Positions 1 through 5,712 of a DNA stretch of 10,012 nucleotides are shown one piece after another. Under the pieces are notes generated by a model. The model was not told the origin of the DNA and searched no databases. It saw nothing but the letters and a program-made list of their open reading frames with translations. Positions within the stretch are counted from its first letter, which is position 1. Every line of letters starts with the position of its first letter. The DNA is taken from assembly GCA_009780625.1 (NCBI GenBank), contig WQZR01000035.1, positions 1 through 10,012 on the forward strand, in the 5' to 3' direction. The translations under genes and the position numbers were made by a program. This stretch comes from Bacillota bacterium (GTDB lineage: Bacteria > Bacillota > Clostridia > Christensenellales > UBA1242).

Positions 1-56
1 CCGTGGTCAACGTGAGCAATAATTGCAATGTTTCTAATTTTTCTGTCGTCTTTCAT
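1..56 (-). CDS. typA: TypA/BipA ribosome-associated GTPase, N-terminal fragment
   Basis: Reading the minus strand from the ATG at 56-54 gives MKDDRKIRNIAIIAHVDHG before the window ends. IRNIAIIAHVDHG is the start of the GTP-binding P-loop region of translational GTPases. The RKIRNIAIIAHVDHG form is typical of TypA/BipA; LepA usually reads NFSIIAHIDHG. TypA is a ribosome-binding GTPase of the EF-G class involved in ribosome assembly and stress adaptation. Only 18 codons are visible, so everything after the first part of the G domain lies outside the window. A GGGGA ribosome binding site sits about 4 bases upstream of the ATG, within a predicted 16-base leader. The gene is divergent from argS. 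EF-G or another translational GTPase is the alternative, but less likely from the wording of the motif. Confidence 0.88.
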   Translation of the reverse strand, partial: MKDDRKIRNIAIIAHVDH

Positions 57-78
57 ATAATCCCCAATTTAATTTTCA

Positions 79-108
79 AGTATAGCACGCCACTTTTATT
101 TTTCACAA
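79..108 (-). promoter_or_regulatory. Promoter of typA
   Basis: On the minus strand there is a TTGTGA -35 box (108-103), an 18-base spacer and a TATACT -10 box (84-79). TGC immediately before the -10 box makes it an extended -10. Transcription would start near position 72, leaving a leader of about 16 bases that contains the GGGGA ribosome binding site. It is predicted from sequence only. Confidence 0.6.
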
Positions 109-126
109 GGGGTTTTTTCAAAAAAA

Positions 127-135
127 TGTTAGAAT
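127..135 (+). promoter_or_regulatory. Extended -10 promoter of argS, leaderless start predicted
   Basis: TGTTAGAAT is an extended -10 element (TG-N-TAGAAT). It is followed by the six bases AGGTTT and then the argS ATG. With the usual six bases between -10 hexamer and start point, the transcript would begin at the A of the start codon. No good -35 box lies at 16-18 bases and no ribosome binding site precedes the ATG. The same arrangement recurs before the genes at 5713 and 9004. Confidence 0.6.
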
Positions 136-141
136 AGGTTT

Positions 142-1914
142 ATGAAAAACTATTTTAAACAACTGTTGGCAAAAGACTTAGAAAAAATACTCAGCATAAA
201 ACAGGCTGAGATTTATAAATTTTTAGAATATCCAAAAGATGAAACAATGGCAGACCTTGCGCTTCCTTGTTTTGCTTCAGCAAAAGCAAACGGAGTTAAA
301 CCTCAAGATTGTGCGAACGCTGTTGTGGAAGTGTTTAAAAGCAAAAACTTCACTGCGAGTGCTGTTGGTGGCTTCGTCAACTTTAAAATAAACCCTGCTG
401 CTTTCGACACATTTCTGCAGTCAGTTTTAGACGACAAAAATTTAACAATTCAAAAAGAGAAAAAGAAAACAATAATAATGGATGCAGGTGGAGCAAACGT
501 TGCAAAAGAACTTCACATGGGGCATTTAAGAAGCCCTATCATTGGTGAGGCGCTAAAAAGACTATATCGAGTGTTTGGTCACAAAGTTATATCAGATGTC
601 CACCTGGGCGACTGGGGGCTTCAAATGGGGCTTACAATTTTGCAAATTGAAATAGAAAAGAAGTCTCTAAAAAACATCAAAGAAGAAGAAATCACACTAG
701 ACTTTTTAAACGAGGTATACCCAAAAGCAAGTGCAAAAGCAAAGGTGGACGAAGCGTTTAGAAAGAAAGCAGAAGATTATACAGTCAGAATTCAAAAGAA
801 ACAAGAACCATACTATGAAGCATATAGAATCATTCACCGCGCAAGTTTAAAAGACATCAGAAAGAACTATGACAATCTTTTTGTTGAGTTCGAACTTTGG
901 CTTGGAGAATCTGACGCTGAAGCATATACAGACTATATTATTGACTATCTAATCAAAAAGGGAGTTACAAAAGAAGAAAACGGAACTCTGATTGTTGAGG
1001 TGAAAAAAGAAGGCGAACATATTCTGAAACCTAAAACAAACCCAACCGATAAAGATGAATATCTAAACCCAATGCCACCGCTTATTTTGAAAAAAGCAAA
1101 CGAAGGTGTTTTGTATGCAACAACAGATTTGGCAACAATATATCAACGTATCAAAGACTATAAACCAGACGAAATGATTTATGTTGTTGACGAGCGTCAA
1201 CGTATGCACTTTGAGCAAGTTTTCAGAACTGCAGACAAAGCAGGGCTTTTCCCTAGAGACAAGATGTTGCATGTTGGTTTTGGAACAATCAACGGAACAG
1301 ATGGAAAGCCATTCAAAACGCGTGGAGGCAACACGGTTAAACTTAACCTTGTTGTTGAAGAAGCAATCGAAAAGGCAGAAGCAAGGCTTAAAGAAAACGA
1401 TGTAGGGGTCGCACTTGAGAGAGACCCGCAAGCAATGAGAGAACTTGCACACAAGATTGCAATCTCTGCAATCAAATTTGGCGACCTTTCTAACACTGTA
1501 AAAAAAGACTATGTTTTGGATTTTGATAAGTTCCTAAGTTTTGAGGGAAAAACAGGACCGTATCTTCTTTACACTGTTGCACGAATAAATTCTATATTAG
1601 AAAAAGCTGTAGGGGTTGCGCCTAAGAGCGACCCGAAATTTCAAATAGAAATCGCGACACATGAAGTTGCAATGCAGGTTGTTAAGTTGATTGACAGTTT
1701 TTATCTAAGCCTAAAAGAAAACACTCTAAGCCATATCTGCCAACAAGCATTTAACCTAGCAAAAGCATTTTCAGGTTTCTATGCTGCAACAAACATTCTT
1801 AAAGAAAAAGACGAAAAGAAAAAACAAGGCTACATTCAACTTTGTCGCCTAACAAAAAAATGCCTAGAGTTCACGCTAGACACACTTGCAATGCCAACAG
1901 TTCAAAAAATGTAG
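142..1914 (+). CDS. argS: Arginyl-tRNA synthetase
   Basis: Class I aminoacyl-tRNA synthetase that charges tRNA-Arg with arginine in the cytoplasm. The 590 residues match the usual length of 550-590. An N-terminal additional domain (about 1-100) binds the tRNA D-loop. The catalytic Rossmann fold follows, with the HIGH motif as HMGH at 125-128 inside ANVAKELHMGHLRS. The KMSKS-equivalent loop is at about 388-396 (GKPFKTRGG), in the degenerate form common in ArgRS. The C-terminal part contains AISAIKFGDLSN and LSFEGKTGPYLLYTVARI, typical of the ArgRS anticodon-binding DALR domain, and ends in QKM. Residues 421-430 and 490-499 are encoded by two copies of a palindromic repeat (see repeats). The start is set by the position of the extended -10 promoter, six bases away. 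It is first gene of an operon: the next gene starts 13 bases after the TAG stop. Confidence 0.96.
   Translation: MKNYFKQLLAKDLEKILSIKQAEIYKFLEYPKDETMADLALPCFASAKANGVKPQDCANAVVEVFKSKNFTASAVGGFVNFKINPAAFDTFLQSVLDDKNLTIQKEKKKTIIMDAGGANVAKELHMGHLRSPIIGEALKRLYRVFGHKVISDVHLGDWGLQMGLTILQIEIEKKSLKNIKEEEITLDFLNEVYPKASAKAKVDEAFRKKAEDYTVRIQKKQEPYYEAYRIIHRASLKDIRKNYDNLFVEFELWLGESDAEAYTDYIIDYLIKKGVTKEENGTLIVEVKKEGEHILKPKTNPTDKDEYLNPMPPLILKKANEGVLYATTDLATIYQRIKDYKPDEMIYVVDERQRMHFEQVFRTADKAGLFPRDKMLHVGFGTINGTDGKPFKTRGGNTVKLNLVVEEAIEKAEARLKENDVGVALERDPQAMRELAHKIAISAIKFGDLSNTVKKDYVLDFDKFLSFEGKTGPYLLYTVARINSILEKAVGVAPKSDPKFQIEIATHEVAMQVVKLIDSFYLSLKENTLSHICQQAFNLAKAFSGFYAATNILKEKDEKKKQGYIQLCRLTKKCLEFTLDTLAMPTVQKM
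1401..1431 (+). repeat. REP-like palindromic repeat inside argS, copy 1
   Basis: This 31-base element matches the one at 1608-1638 at 25 positions without gaps. It begins TGTAGGGGTCGC and ends GACCCGCAA. GGGTC (1406-1410) and GACCC (1423-1427) form the stem, extendable to GGGTCGC with one mismatch at A1422. It encodes VGVALERDPQ (residues 421-430) just before the conserved helix leading to AISAIKF. Its shape resembles the short palindromic repeats scattered through many gut Clostridia genomes; this comparison is from memory. Confidence 0.6.
1608..1638 (+). repeat. REP-like palindromic repeat inside argS, copy 2
   Basis: Second copy, in the same reading phase as copy 1. It begins TGTAGGGGTTGC and ends GCGACCCGAAA. 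GGGTTGC (1613-1619) and GCGACCC (1628-1634) form a 7-bp stem with one T-G wobble and an 8-base loop. It encodes VGVAPKSDPK (residues 490-499) directly after the ARINSILEKA helix, a place where ArgRS proteins vary in length. The single flaw in each copy lies at a different place, and the combined consensus restores a perfect GGGTCGC/GCGACCC stem. Confidence 0.6.
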
Positions 1915-1915
1915 G

Positions 1916-1921
1916 AAGGAG
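1916..1921 (+). promoter_or_regulatory. Ribosome binding site fixing the start at 1928
   Basis: AAGGAG lies six bases before the ATG at 1928, overlapping the end of argS. It favours this start over the in-frame ATG at 1886, which would lie inside argS and lacks such a site. Confidence 0.8.
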
Positions 1922-1927
1922 AGGGTT

Positions 1928-2719
1928 ATGAAGATTACAAGTTTAACCTGTCAACAATGTGGTGGACAATTGGAACTAACAGAAGAAAAAGGTCTTGCCA
2001 TTTGTTCTGTCTGCGAAACAAAATCTGTGGTTAAAGATGAAGTTGTTCAGCATGTTCGCAATGTGACGCATCACACAACAAAAATAGTTCACGGCTACGA
2101 CAGAATAGACTCCGAAGACTATGCACGAAACGGCGACACATTTATGGAACTTGGTGAATGGGCAAAAGCAAGAGATGCATATCAAGACGCAATAGATGAC
2201 AACCCATCAGACTGGAGAGGTTGGGTTGGAATGCTTAGAATCTATACAGGCGATTTCACGGACTTCTCAGGCAGCACATATGAAAAATATAATAAGAAAC
2301 TAGCCAAGTGGAATGAAGACGAAGAATATCAACACTATATGGAGTTGTTTGAAGCCGGGCTTAAAGAACACGAAGAAGAGCGTCAAGAGATGCTCGAAGG
2401 CTTTGAAGGCGAACTAGCTTTTGTTTATTGGAACGGCGATGGTGATGATTATTTCTATCCAGCAAAAATTGCCAATGTGAAAAAGAATGGCACAGCAACT
2501 GCAAACTTCCTAGATGGAGAAGTAAACACCGTTACTCTTGATGAAATAGTTAGTGTTGAAGATGCCTTTAGAAACTATGCACTTTTGTGCAATTGGAAAA
2601 ACAAAGGTGACTATGGTTATTGTTCAATTGTAAACAGAAACCCGCTGACTGTAAAATATCATTGCGACGGCGGAGTTGAAAAAATAAACATATCGCAATT
2701 ATGTTGCGAAAGGAGGTAA
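1928..2719 (+). CDS. Zinc-ribbon, TPR and tandem Tudor-like domain protein
   Basis: A 263-residue cytoplasmic protein without signal peptide or membrane segment; function unknown. Residues 8-29 form a zinc ribbon with C8-X2-C11 and C26-X2-C29. Residues about 64-97 fit one tetratricopeptide repeat (GDTFMELGEWAKARDAYQDA), followed by a charged helical stretch to about 158. The C-terminal part holds two similar units: about 161-208 (AFVYWNG, then YFYPAKI, then ANFLDG and VTLDEI) and about 217-258 (ALLCNW, then GYCSIV, then VKYHCDGG and INISQL). The order aromatic strand, YPAKI, F-x-DG, hydrophobic end is reminiscent of Tudor or other SH3-like barrels; this is inference from pattern. The start chosen has AAGGAG six bases upstream. 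The gene lies between argS and an ABC exporter, with the ATPase start one base after its stop, so a role tied to the transporter is possible but unproven. Confidence 0.75.
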   Translation: MKITSLTCQQCGGQLELTEEKGLAICSVCETKSVVKDEVVQHVRNVTHHTTKIVHGYDRIDSEDYARNGDTFMELGEWAKARDAYQDAIDDNPSDWRGWVGMLRIYTGDFTDFSGSTYEKYNKKLAKWNEDEEYQHYMELFEAGLKEHEEERQEMLEGFEGELAFVYWNGDGDDYFYPAKIANVKKNGTATANFLDGEVNTVTLDEIVSVEDAFRNYALLCNWKNKGDYGYCSIVNRNPLTVKYHCDGGVEKINISQLCCERR

Positions 2720-2720
2720 G

Positions 2721-3707
2721 ATGCTTAAAATAACAAATATAAGAAAGACATACATGACCCCACAGCTTGCAAGCCCGCAAGACTATGTTCTTAAAGGAAT
2801 AAACCTAGAAATTCTTCCAGGTGAAATTTTTGGGCTTATTGGTGCAAACGGTGCAGGCAAAACAACACTTATGAACATCATTTCGCAAATCACATGTGCA
2901 TCAGGGCATACAGTAATCACGCCTGAGGGACTTAGGGTTTTCGAAAAACCAGGCACAATCGAAATTGATGGAGAAGAGATAAAAGACTTAAACAGTCTTA
3001 AAGGCAAAGTTGGCTATATGCTAGACATTCCAGCGTCTCACGAGTTTATGACAGCAATGGAATATCTTGCATATCTTTCTGCACCTCAAGGTCTTTCAAA
3101 AGAAGAAACAACAGAACAGAACTTAAAACTTCTAGAGTCCGTTGGGTTGACATATGCAAAAGATAGAAGAATAAAAGGCTATAGCCGTGGAATGAAACAA
3201 AAAATGGGAATTGCCGCAGGGCTTGTGACAAACCCAAAAGTTGTTTTGATGGACGAACCTTCAAGCGCTCTAGACCCACAAGGCAGACACGAAGTTATTG
3301 AGATTATAAAAAACCTAGCAAAAGAAGGCAAAGTTGTGATGCTTTCAACACACGTTCTTTCAGACGTGGAAAAAGTTTGCACGCGTGTTGGCTTTTTGAT
3401 TGGTGGTGAAATCAAAATCACAGGACCAATAAAAGAAGTTACTCAAAGTTTCAACGAAGACGCATACAGAATTGTTTGCAAAGACAGCATACACAACATG
3501 AAGATTGTTGAAGCGGCAAAAAAAGCTAAAGGTTTCAAAGAAGCAAAAATCAAAAAAGACGGAAGCGATGTTTTGGTGTTCTTCAAGGAAGGCGGCAGAG
3601 TGGACATTCTTAAAGCAATTGTTGCTTCGGGAATTGAAATCGACAGCATAAGTCTAAAACAAGCGAGCATGGAAGATATCTTCCTGCAAACGAATGTGAG
3701 GGGGTAA
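2721..3707 (+). CDS. ABC transporter ATP-binding protein, ABC-2 export type
   Basis: A 328-residue nucleotide-binding subunit that powers the permease encoded next. Walker A is GANGAGKTT (41-49), the signature is YSRGMKQK (154-161, a variant of LSGGQ), Walker B is VVLMDEP (174-180), the D-loop SALD is at 182-185 and the H-loop histidine is H211 in STHVLSD. The Q-loop is unusual: where the family reads GY-x-P-Q, this protein reads GYMLDI (98-103), putting Asp102 in place of glutamine. Residues about 59-78, between Walker A and GTIEIDG, are longer than in simple CcmA-type ATPases. The C-terminal 90 residues form the usual accessory domain ending SMEDIFL. AAAGGAGGT ends just before the start, overlapping the previous stop. 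The substrate cannot be told from sequence. Confidence 0.93.
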   Translation: MLKITNIRKTYMTPQLASPQDYVLKGINLEILPGEIFGLIGANGAGKTTLMNIISQITCASGHTVITPEGLRVFEKPGTIEIDGEEIKDLNSLKGKVGYMLDIPASHEFMTAMEYLAYLSAPQGLSKEETTEQNLKLLESVGLTYAKDRRIKGYSRGMKQKMGIAAGLVTNPKVVLMDEPSSALDPQGRHEVIEIIKNLAKEGKVVMLSTHVLSDVEKVCTRVGFLIGGEIKITGPIKEVTQSFNEDAYRIVCKDSIHNMKIVEAAKKAKGFKEAKIKKDGSDVLVFFKEGGRVDILKAIVASGIEIDSISLKQASMEDIFLQTNVRG

Positions 3708-3710
3708 GAT

Positions 3711-4658
3711 ATGGAAGCAACAGTGATTCAAACAAAAACAAGAAACGCAAATTCTGGCTTTGCTGCATGTTTTAAAAAAGAAGTGATGGAAAACCTAAGA
3801 ACGCACAAACTTCTAATCTTTGTGGGCATTGGAGTTGGAATAGTTCTCTTTGCATTTATAACACTTCTTATGATGTGGGGAATAAACGAACTTGTTGAAG
3901 ACTTCGATGAGTTTGGACAGATTATGCAAATGTTCGATTTAAATTATATGTCTTCAACAATGATGTTCACAAGCTATATGATAACGTATCTAACAATCGT
4001 TGCCGTGGTTCTTTTTAGAAATCTTATATCAAAAGAGATTAAAGACAAGAAATGGATTCTTCCAATGCAGGCTGGAATAAACTCCAGAAACATAATTTTG
4101 GCAAGAATTCTTGTAAACCTTCTAACAGTTCTTGTTGCAATTGCAATATGTTGTCTTTTACACTTTGCTCTAACAATGGCTATTTGCAAGCCGCTAGACG
4201 TAACAAAAGACGGTTGGGACCACCTTGTAGGTCAATTCGGTGCAGGAGAACAGATTGGAACAATGTTCCTATCATATTTGTTTATGATGCTTGCAATTGT
4301 TTTCTATTGCATAATCACAATTGCTCTAAACGCAATGACAAAAAAACAATGGCTTGCAATTTTGATTCCACTATTCATTCTTATGGTTATAGAAACAGTT
4401 TTCAACATGGTTCACTATAGGTCTGGCGATTTTGTGAACGGAGTTGAAATCACATATGCTCTTGCAAACTGGACACCGTTGCTGTTTTCAAGCCAAGCAG
4501 TGGCAATGCTTCCGCTCAGCGGGCAGCATTATGCAAGCGTTGTAATCGTTCAACCAACAACAGCACACTGGGTTGTTGCAAGCAACACTCTGGTTTTGAT
4601 TTCTGCAGCTCTGATTGCAGGATGTGTTCTTCTAAACCGCGTTAAGGCAAGCAAATAA
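3711..4658 (+). CDS. ABC-2 type transporter permease
   Basis: A 315-residue integral membrane protein that starts three bases after the ATPase stop, preceded by GAGGGGG. Six membrane segments are apparent at about 33-57, 83-103, 127-158, 182-207, 213-233 and 288-309. A cytoplasmic amphipathic N-terminus (FKKEVMENLRTHK) precedes the first helix, typical of ABC-2 permeases. KEIKDKKWILPMQAGINSRN between helices 2 and 3 resembles the coupling region of this family. The long loop between helices 5 and 6 (about 234-287) is probably extracytoplasmic. It should form the exporter with the 2721 ATPase. No clear terminator follows. Confidence 0.88.
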   Translation: MEATVIQTKTRNANSGFAACFKKEVMENLRTHKLLIFVGIGVGIVLFAFITLLMMWGINELVEDFDEFGQIMQMFDLNYMSSTMMFTSYMITYLTIVAVVLFRNLISKEIKDKKWILPMQAGINSRNIILARILVNLLTVLVAIAICCLLHFALTMAICKPLDVTKDGWDHLVGQFGAGEQIGTMFLSYLFMMLAIVFYCIITIALNAMTKKQWLAILIPLFILMVIETVFNMVHYRSGDFVNGVEITYALANWTPLLFSSQAVAMLPLSGQHYASVVIVQPTTAHWVVASNTLVLISAALIAGCVLLNRVKASK

Positions 4659-4686
4659 CACCGACTTTTTGTGCCTCTAAAATGTT

Positions 4687-4715
4687 TTGACGAAAGGTGT
4701 AAAAAATTGTATAAT
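4687..4715 (+). promoter_or_regulatory. Sigma-70/SigA type promoter for the 4724 operon
   Basis: TTGACG (4687-4692), a 17-base spacer and TATAAT (4710-4715) make a near-consensus housekeeping promoter. Only eight bases separate the -10 box from the ATG at 4724, so the transcript should begin about two bases before the start codon. There is no room for a ribosome binding site. Confidence 0.8.
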
Positions 4716-4723
4716 GTTACATA

Positions 4724-5179
4724 ATGGAAAATACTTTAAGTATAGTGCTTAGCAACAAAACATGGCTAAGACAACAGCTAGATAAATTTACCGAAGCACT
4801 ATACGTGAATATTGCGTATCTATTCAAAGACGTTCCAAAGAAGGAAGTTTCGGACCCAATGGCAATATTGGCGGCTAGTCGCATTCACTTCTTTCAAAAA
4901 GAAGTTCCAAACAAAGATGAATATGGAAAACACTTTGTTGTTGGAATGGAAGTTGCAAACTATTTCGACAACGAGTTCAGAAACTTTGCAAACAAACGCG
5001 AACTTCTGACGATGGAAGAAAAAACACAAATAAGAAACAAACTATACGAACTTGTAAACAAAGTGACAGACGATATTGAAACAGCAATAAAAAAAGTTCT
5101 TGTCACGCCAAGTTTCAAAAGTTATTTCAAAGCAGACCTTAGTGACGACGACGATGTTATGGATGAGGAGGCAAAGTAG
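4724..5179 (+). CDS. Hypothetical soluble protein with acidic C-terminal tail
   Basis: I do not recognise this 151-residue protein. It has no signal peptide and no membrane segment. It looks mostly helical: TWLRQQLDKFTEALYVNIAYLF at the N-terminus, a middle part with AILAASRIHFFQK, and a helix at about 98-126 (EEKTQIRNKLYELVNKVTDD). The last 13 residues are strongly acidic (SDDDDVMDEEAK). The promoter at 4687-4715 predicts a nearly leaderless transcript, which also fixes this ATG. The next gene starts directly after the TAG stop, and its ribosome binding site lies within this gene's last codons, so the two are translationally coupled. Confidence 0.8.
   Translation: MENTLSIVLSNKTWLRQQLDKFTEALYVNIAYLFKDVPKKEVSDPMAILAASRIHFFQKEVPNKDEYGKHFVVGMEVANYFDNEFRNFANKRELLTMEEKTQIRNKLYELVNKVTDDIETAIKKVLVTPSFKSYFKADLSDDDDVMDEEAK
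5165..5171 (+). promoter_or_regulatory. Ribosome binding site supporting a TTG start at 5180
   Basis: GAGGAGG lies eight bases before a TTG that directly follows the TAG stop of the upstream gene. The strong site argues that TTG is the real start of the next reading frame. Confidence 0.75.
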
Positions 5180-5386
5180 TTGAATTTATCTTCACAAACC
5201 AATCAACAAACAATTGAACTTGCTAACGGTGTAGAATTCGCCGCTGTTTTTGGTGTTGAAAGTTTTGTGAAAGATATGATTGCCGAGCACAGACTTCCAG
5301 AGAGTGGAAACACAGTCATGAACGACTATTCAAGAATCATGAGAAAAACTGTTATGGAAAACAAAGACACAACAGTATTGATGTAA
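5180..5386 (+). CDS. Hypothetical 68-residue protein, TTG start
   Basis: A small protein I do not recognise. It begins with TTG immediately after the stop of the 4724 gene and is preceded by a strong GAGGAGG. The sequence contains IELANGVEFAAVFGVESF, then VKDMIAEHRLPESGN, and ends VLM. There is no membrane segment and no cysteine. The first internal ATG would leave only about 36 residues and has no better ribosome binding site. Coupling to the upstream gene and the terminator directly behind it suggest that the two proteins work as a pair. Confidence 0.7.
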   Translation: MNLSSQTNQQTIELANGVEFAAVFGVESFVKDMIAEHRLPESGNTVMNDYSRIMRKTVMENKDTTVLM

Positions 5387-5388
5387 AC

Positions 5389-5417
5389 AAAAAACGCACC
5401 ATAGGTGCGCTTTTTTT
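5389..5417. terminator. Bidirectional intrinsic terminator between convergent genes
   Basis: The stem CGCACC (5395-5400) and GGTGCG (5404-5409) closes over the loop ATA. On the plus strand it is followed by C and seven T; on the minus strand the six A at 5389-5394 give six T. It therefore can end both the 4724-5386 operon and the minus-strand gene at 5425-5622. Confidence 0.88.
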
Positions 5418-5424
5418 ATTTTTT

Positions 5425-5622
5425 CTAGCAGCCAAACAAATTTCCAAAGATTCCTCTGTCGTTGTCTCTTCTTCCAGAATTGCAGCAAGATGGTCTGCAT
5501 TCTGGTCTTGGTGGGCAAGGTTGGTTTCTGCAAATTGTTTCGCAGGTTGTTTTAAAGTGTTCAACATGTCTGTGCTCTGGTGGTCGGCACCCTTCGCGGT
5601 GTCCTCTTTCTTCAAACATCAT
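5425..5622 (-). CDS. Small cysteine-rich protein
   Basis: A 65-residue protein of no family I recognise. It has eight cysteines at about 12, 27, 31, 36, 43, 47, 48 and 65, and four histidines at 8, 17, 19 and 22. The middle is rich in proline and arginine (CPPRPECRPSCC), and the protein ends GIFGNLFGC. There is no signal peptide or membrane segment, so it is probably cytoplasmic, or part of a spore or cell-surface layer. The cysteine and histidine content suggests metal binding or disulphide cross-linking; that is inference. Support for the gene: AGGAG 10 bases before the first of two adjacent ATG codons, codons matching the neighbours (AGA, CCA, GGA), a tight fit to the terminator behind it, and a promoter-sized gap with a palindrome in front. 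An overlapping 87-codon minus-strand frame runs through the terminator and is rejected. Confidence 0.72.
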   Translation of the reverse strand: MMFEERGHREGCRPPEHRHVEHFKTTCETICRNQPCPPRPECRPSCCNSGRRDNDRGIFGNLFGC

Positions 5623-5632
5623 AAATATTGGT

Positions 5633-5637
5633 CTCCT
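5633..5637 (-). promoter_or_regulatory. Ribosome binding site of the cysteine-rich protein gene
   Basis: AGGAG on the minus strand, 10 bases before the ATG at 5622-5620. It decides between this frame and the overlapping minus-strand frame starting at 5615. Confidence 0.65.
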
Positions 5638-5652
5638 AATTAAGTTTATTTA

Positions 5653-5667
5653 AGAGCAGACTGCTCT
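5653..5667. promoter_or_regulatory. Perfect 15-bp palindrome, possible operator
   Basis: AGAGCAG (5653-5659), a central A, and CTGCTCT (5661-5667) form a perfect inverted repeat in the gap between two divergent genes. It lies between the possible -10 box of the minus-strand gene (5680-5675) and its ribosome binding site, which is where a repressor would act. It ends 46 bases before the predicted start point of the 5713 gene. As RNA it could also form a 6-bp stem with a 3-base loop. Confidence 0.45.
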
Positions 5668-5674
5668 CTATTTC

Positions 5675-5680
5675 ATTGTA
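5675..5680 (-). promoter_or_regulatory. Possible -10 box of the cysteine-rich protein gene
   Basis: TACAAT on the minus strand would place the start point near 5668, at the edge of the palindrome. No convincing -35 box is found at the right distance, so the call is weak. Confidence 0.3.
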
Positions 5681-5697
5681 TGCGTGGCAACAAAATA

Positions 5698-5706
5698 TGT
5701 TATAAT
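5698..5706 (+). promoter_or_regulatory. Extended -10 promoter of the 5713 gene, leaderless start predicted
   Basis: TGTTATAAT is a perfect extended -10 element. It is followed by the six bases GCATTT and then ATG at 5713, so the start point should be the A of the start codon. TTGTAT at 5676-5681 could be a -35 box but the spacer of 19 bases is long. Confidence 0.75.
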
Positions 5707-5712
5707 GCATTT

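Noticed and set aside
4052..4420. A 122-codon plus-strand frame inside the permease gene
   Set aside because: The permease frame is complete with six membrane helices, while this one has no ribosome binding site and an odd composition rich in Asn and Cys.
4658..4700. Inverted repeat ACACC / GGTGT as a terminator after the permease
   Set aside because: The arms are only five bases, the loop is about 33 bases, and no T-run follows. It straddles the -35 box of the next promoter.
4724..5386. Toxin-antitoxin module
   Set aside because: The sizes fit loosely, but neither protein shows a known toxin motif or DNA-binding domain.
5352..5615. An 87-codon minus-strand frame overlapping the cysteine-rich protein gene
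   Set aside because: It reads straight through the intrinsic terminator and into the end of the 5180 gene, and its start lacks a well-placed ribosome binding site. The cysteine-rich frame fits both.
5462..5653. A 63-codon plus-strand frame
   Set aside because: It lies opposite the cysteine-rich gene, has no ribosome binding site and lies directly after a terminator.
5680..5712. Upstream in-frame ATG for the small membrane protein
   Set aside because: The added codons contain the perfect TGTTATAAT promoter element, and no ribosome binding site precedes this ATG.
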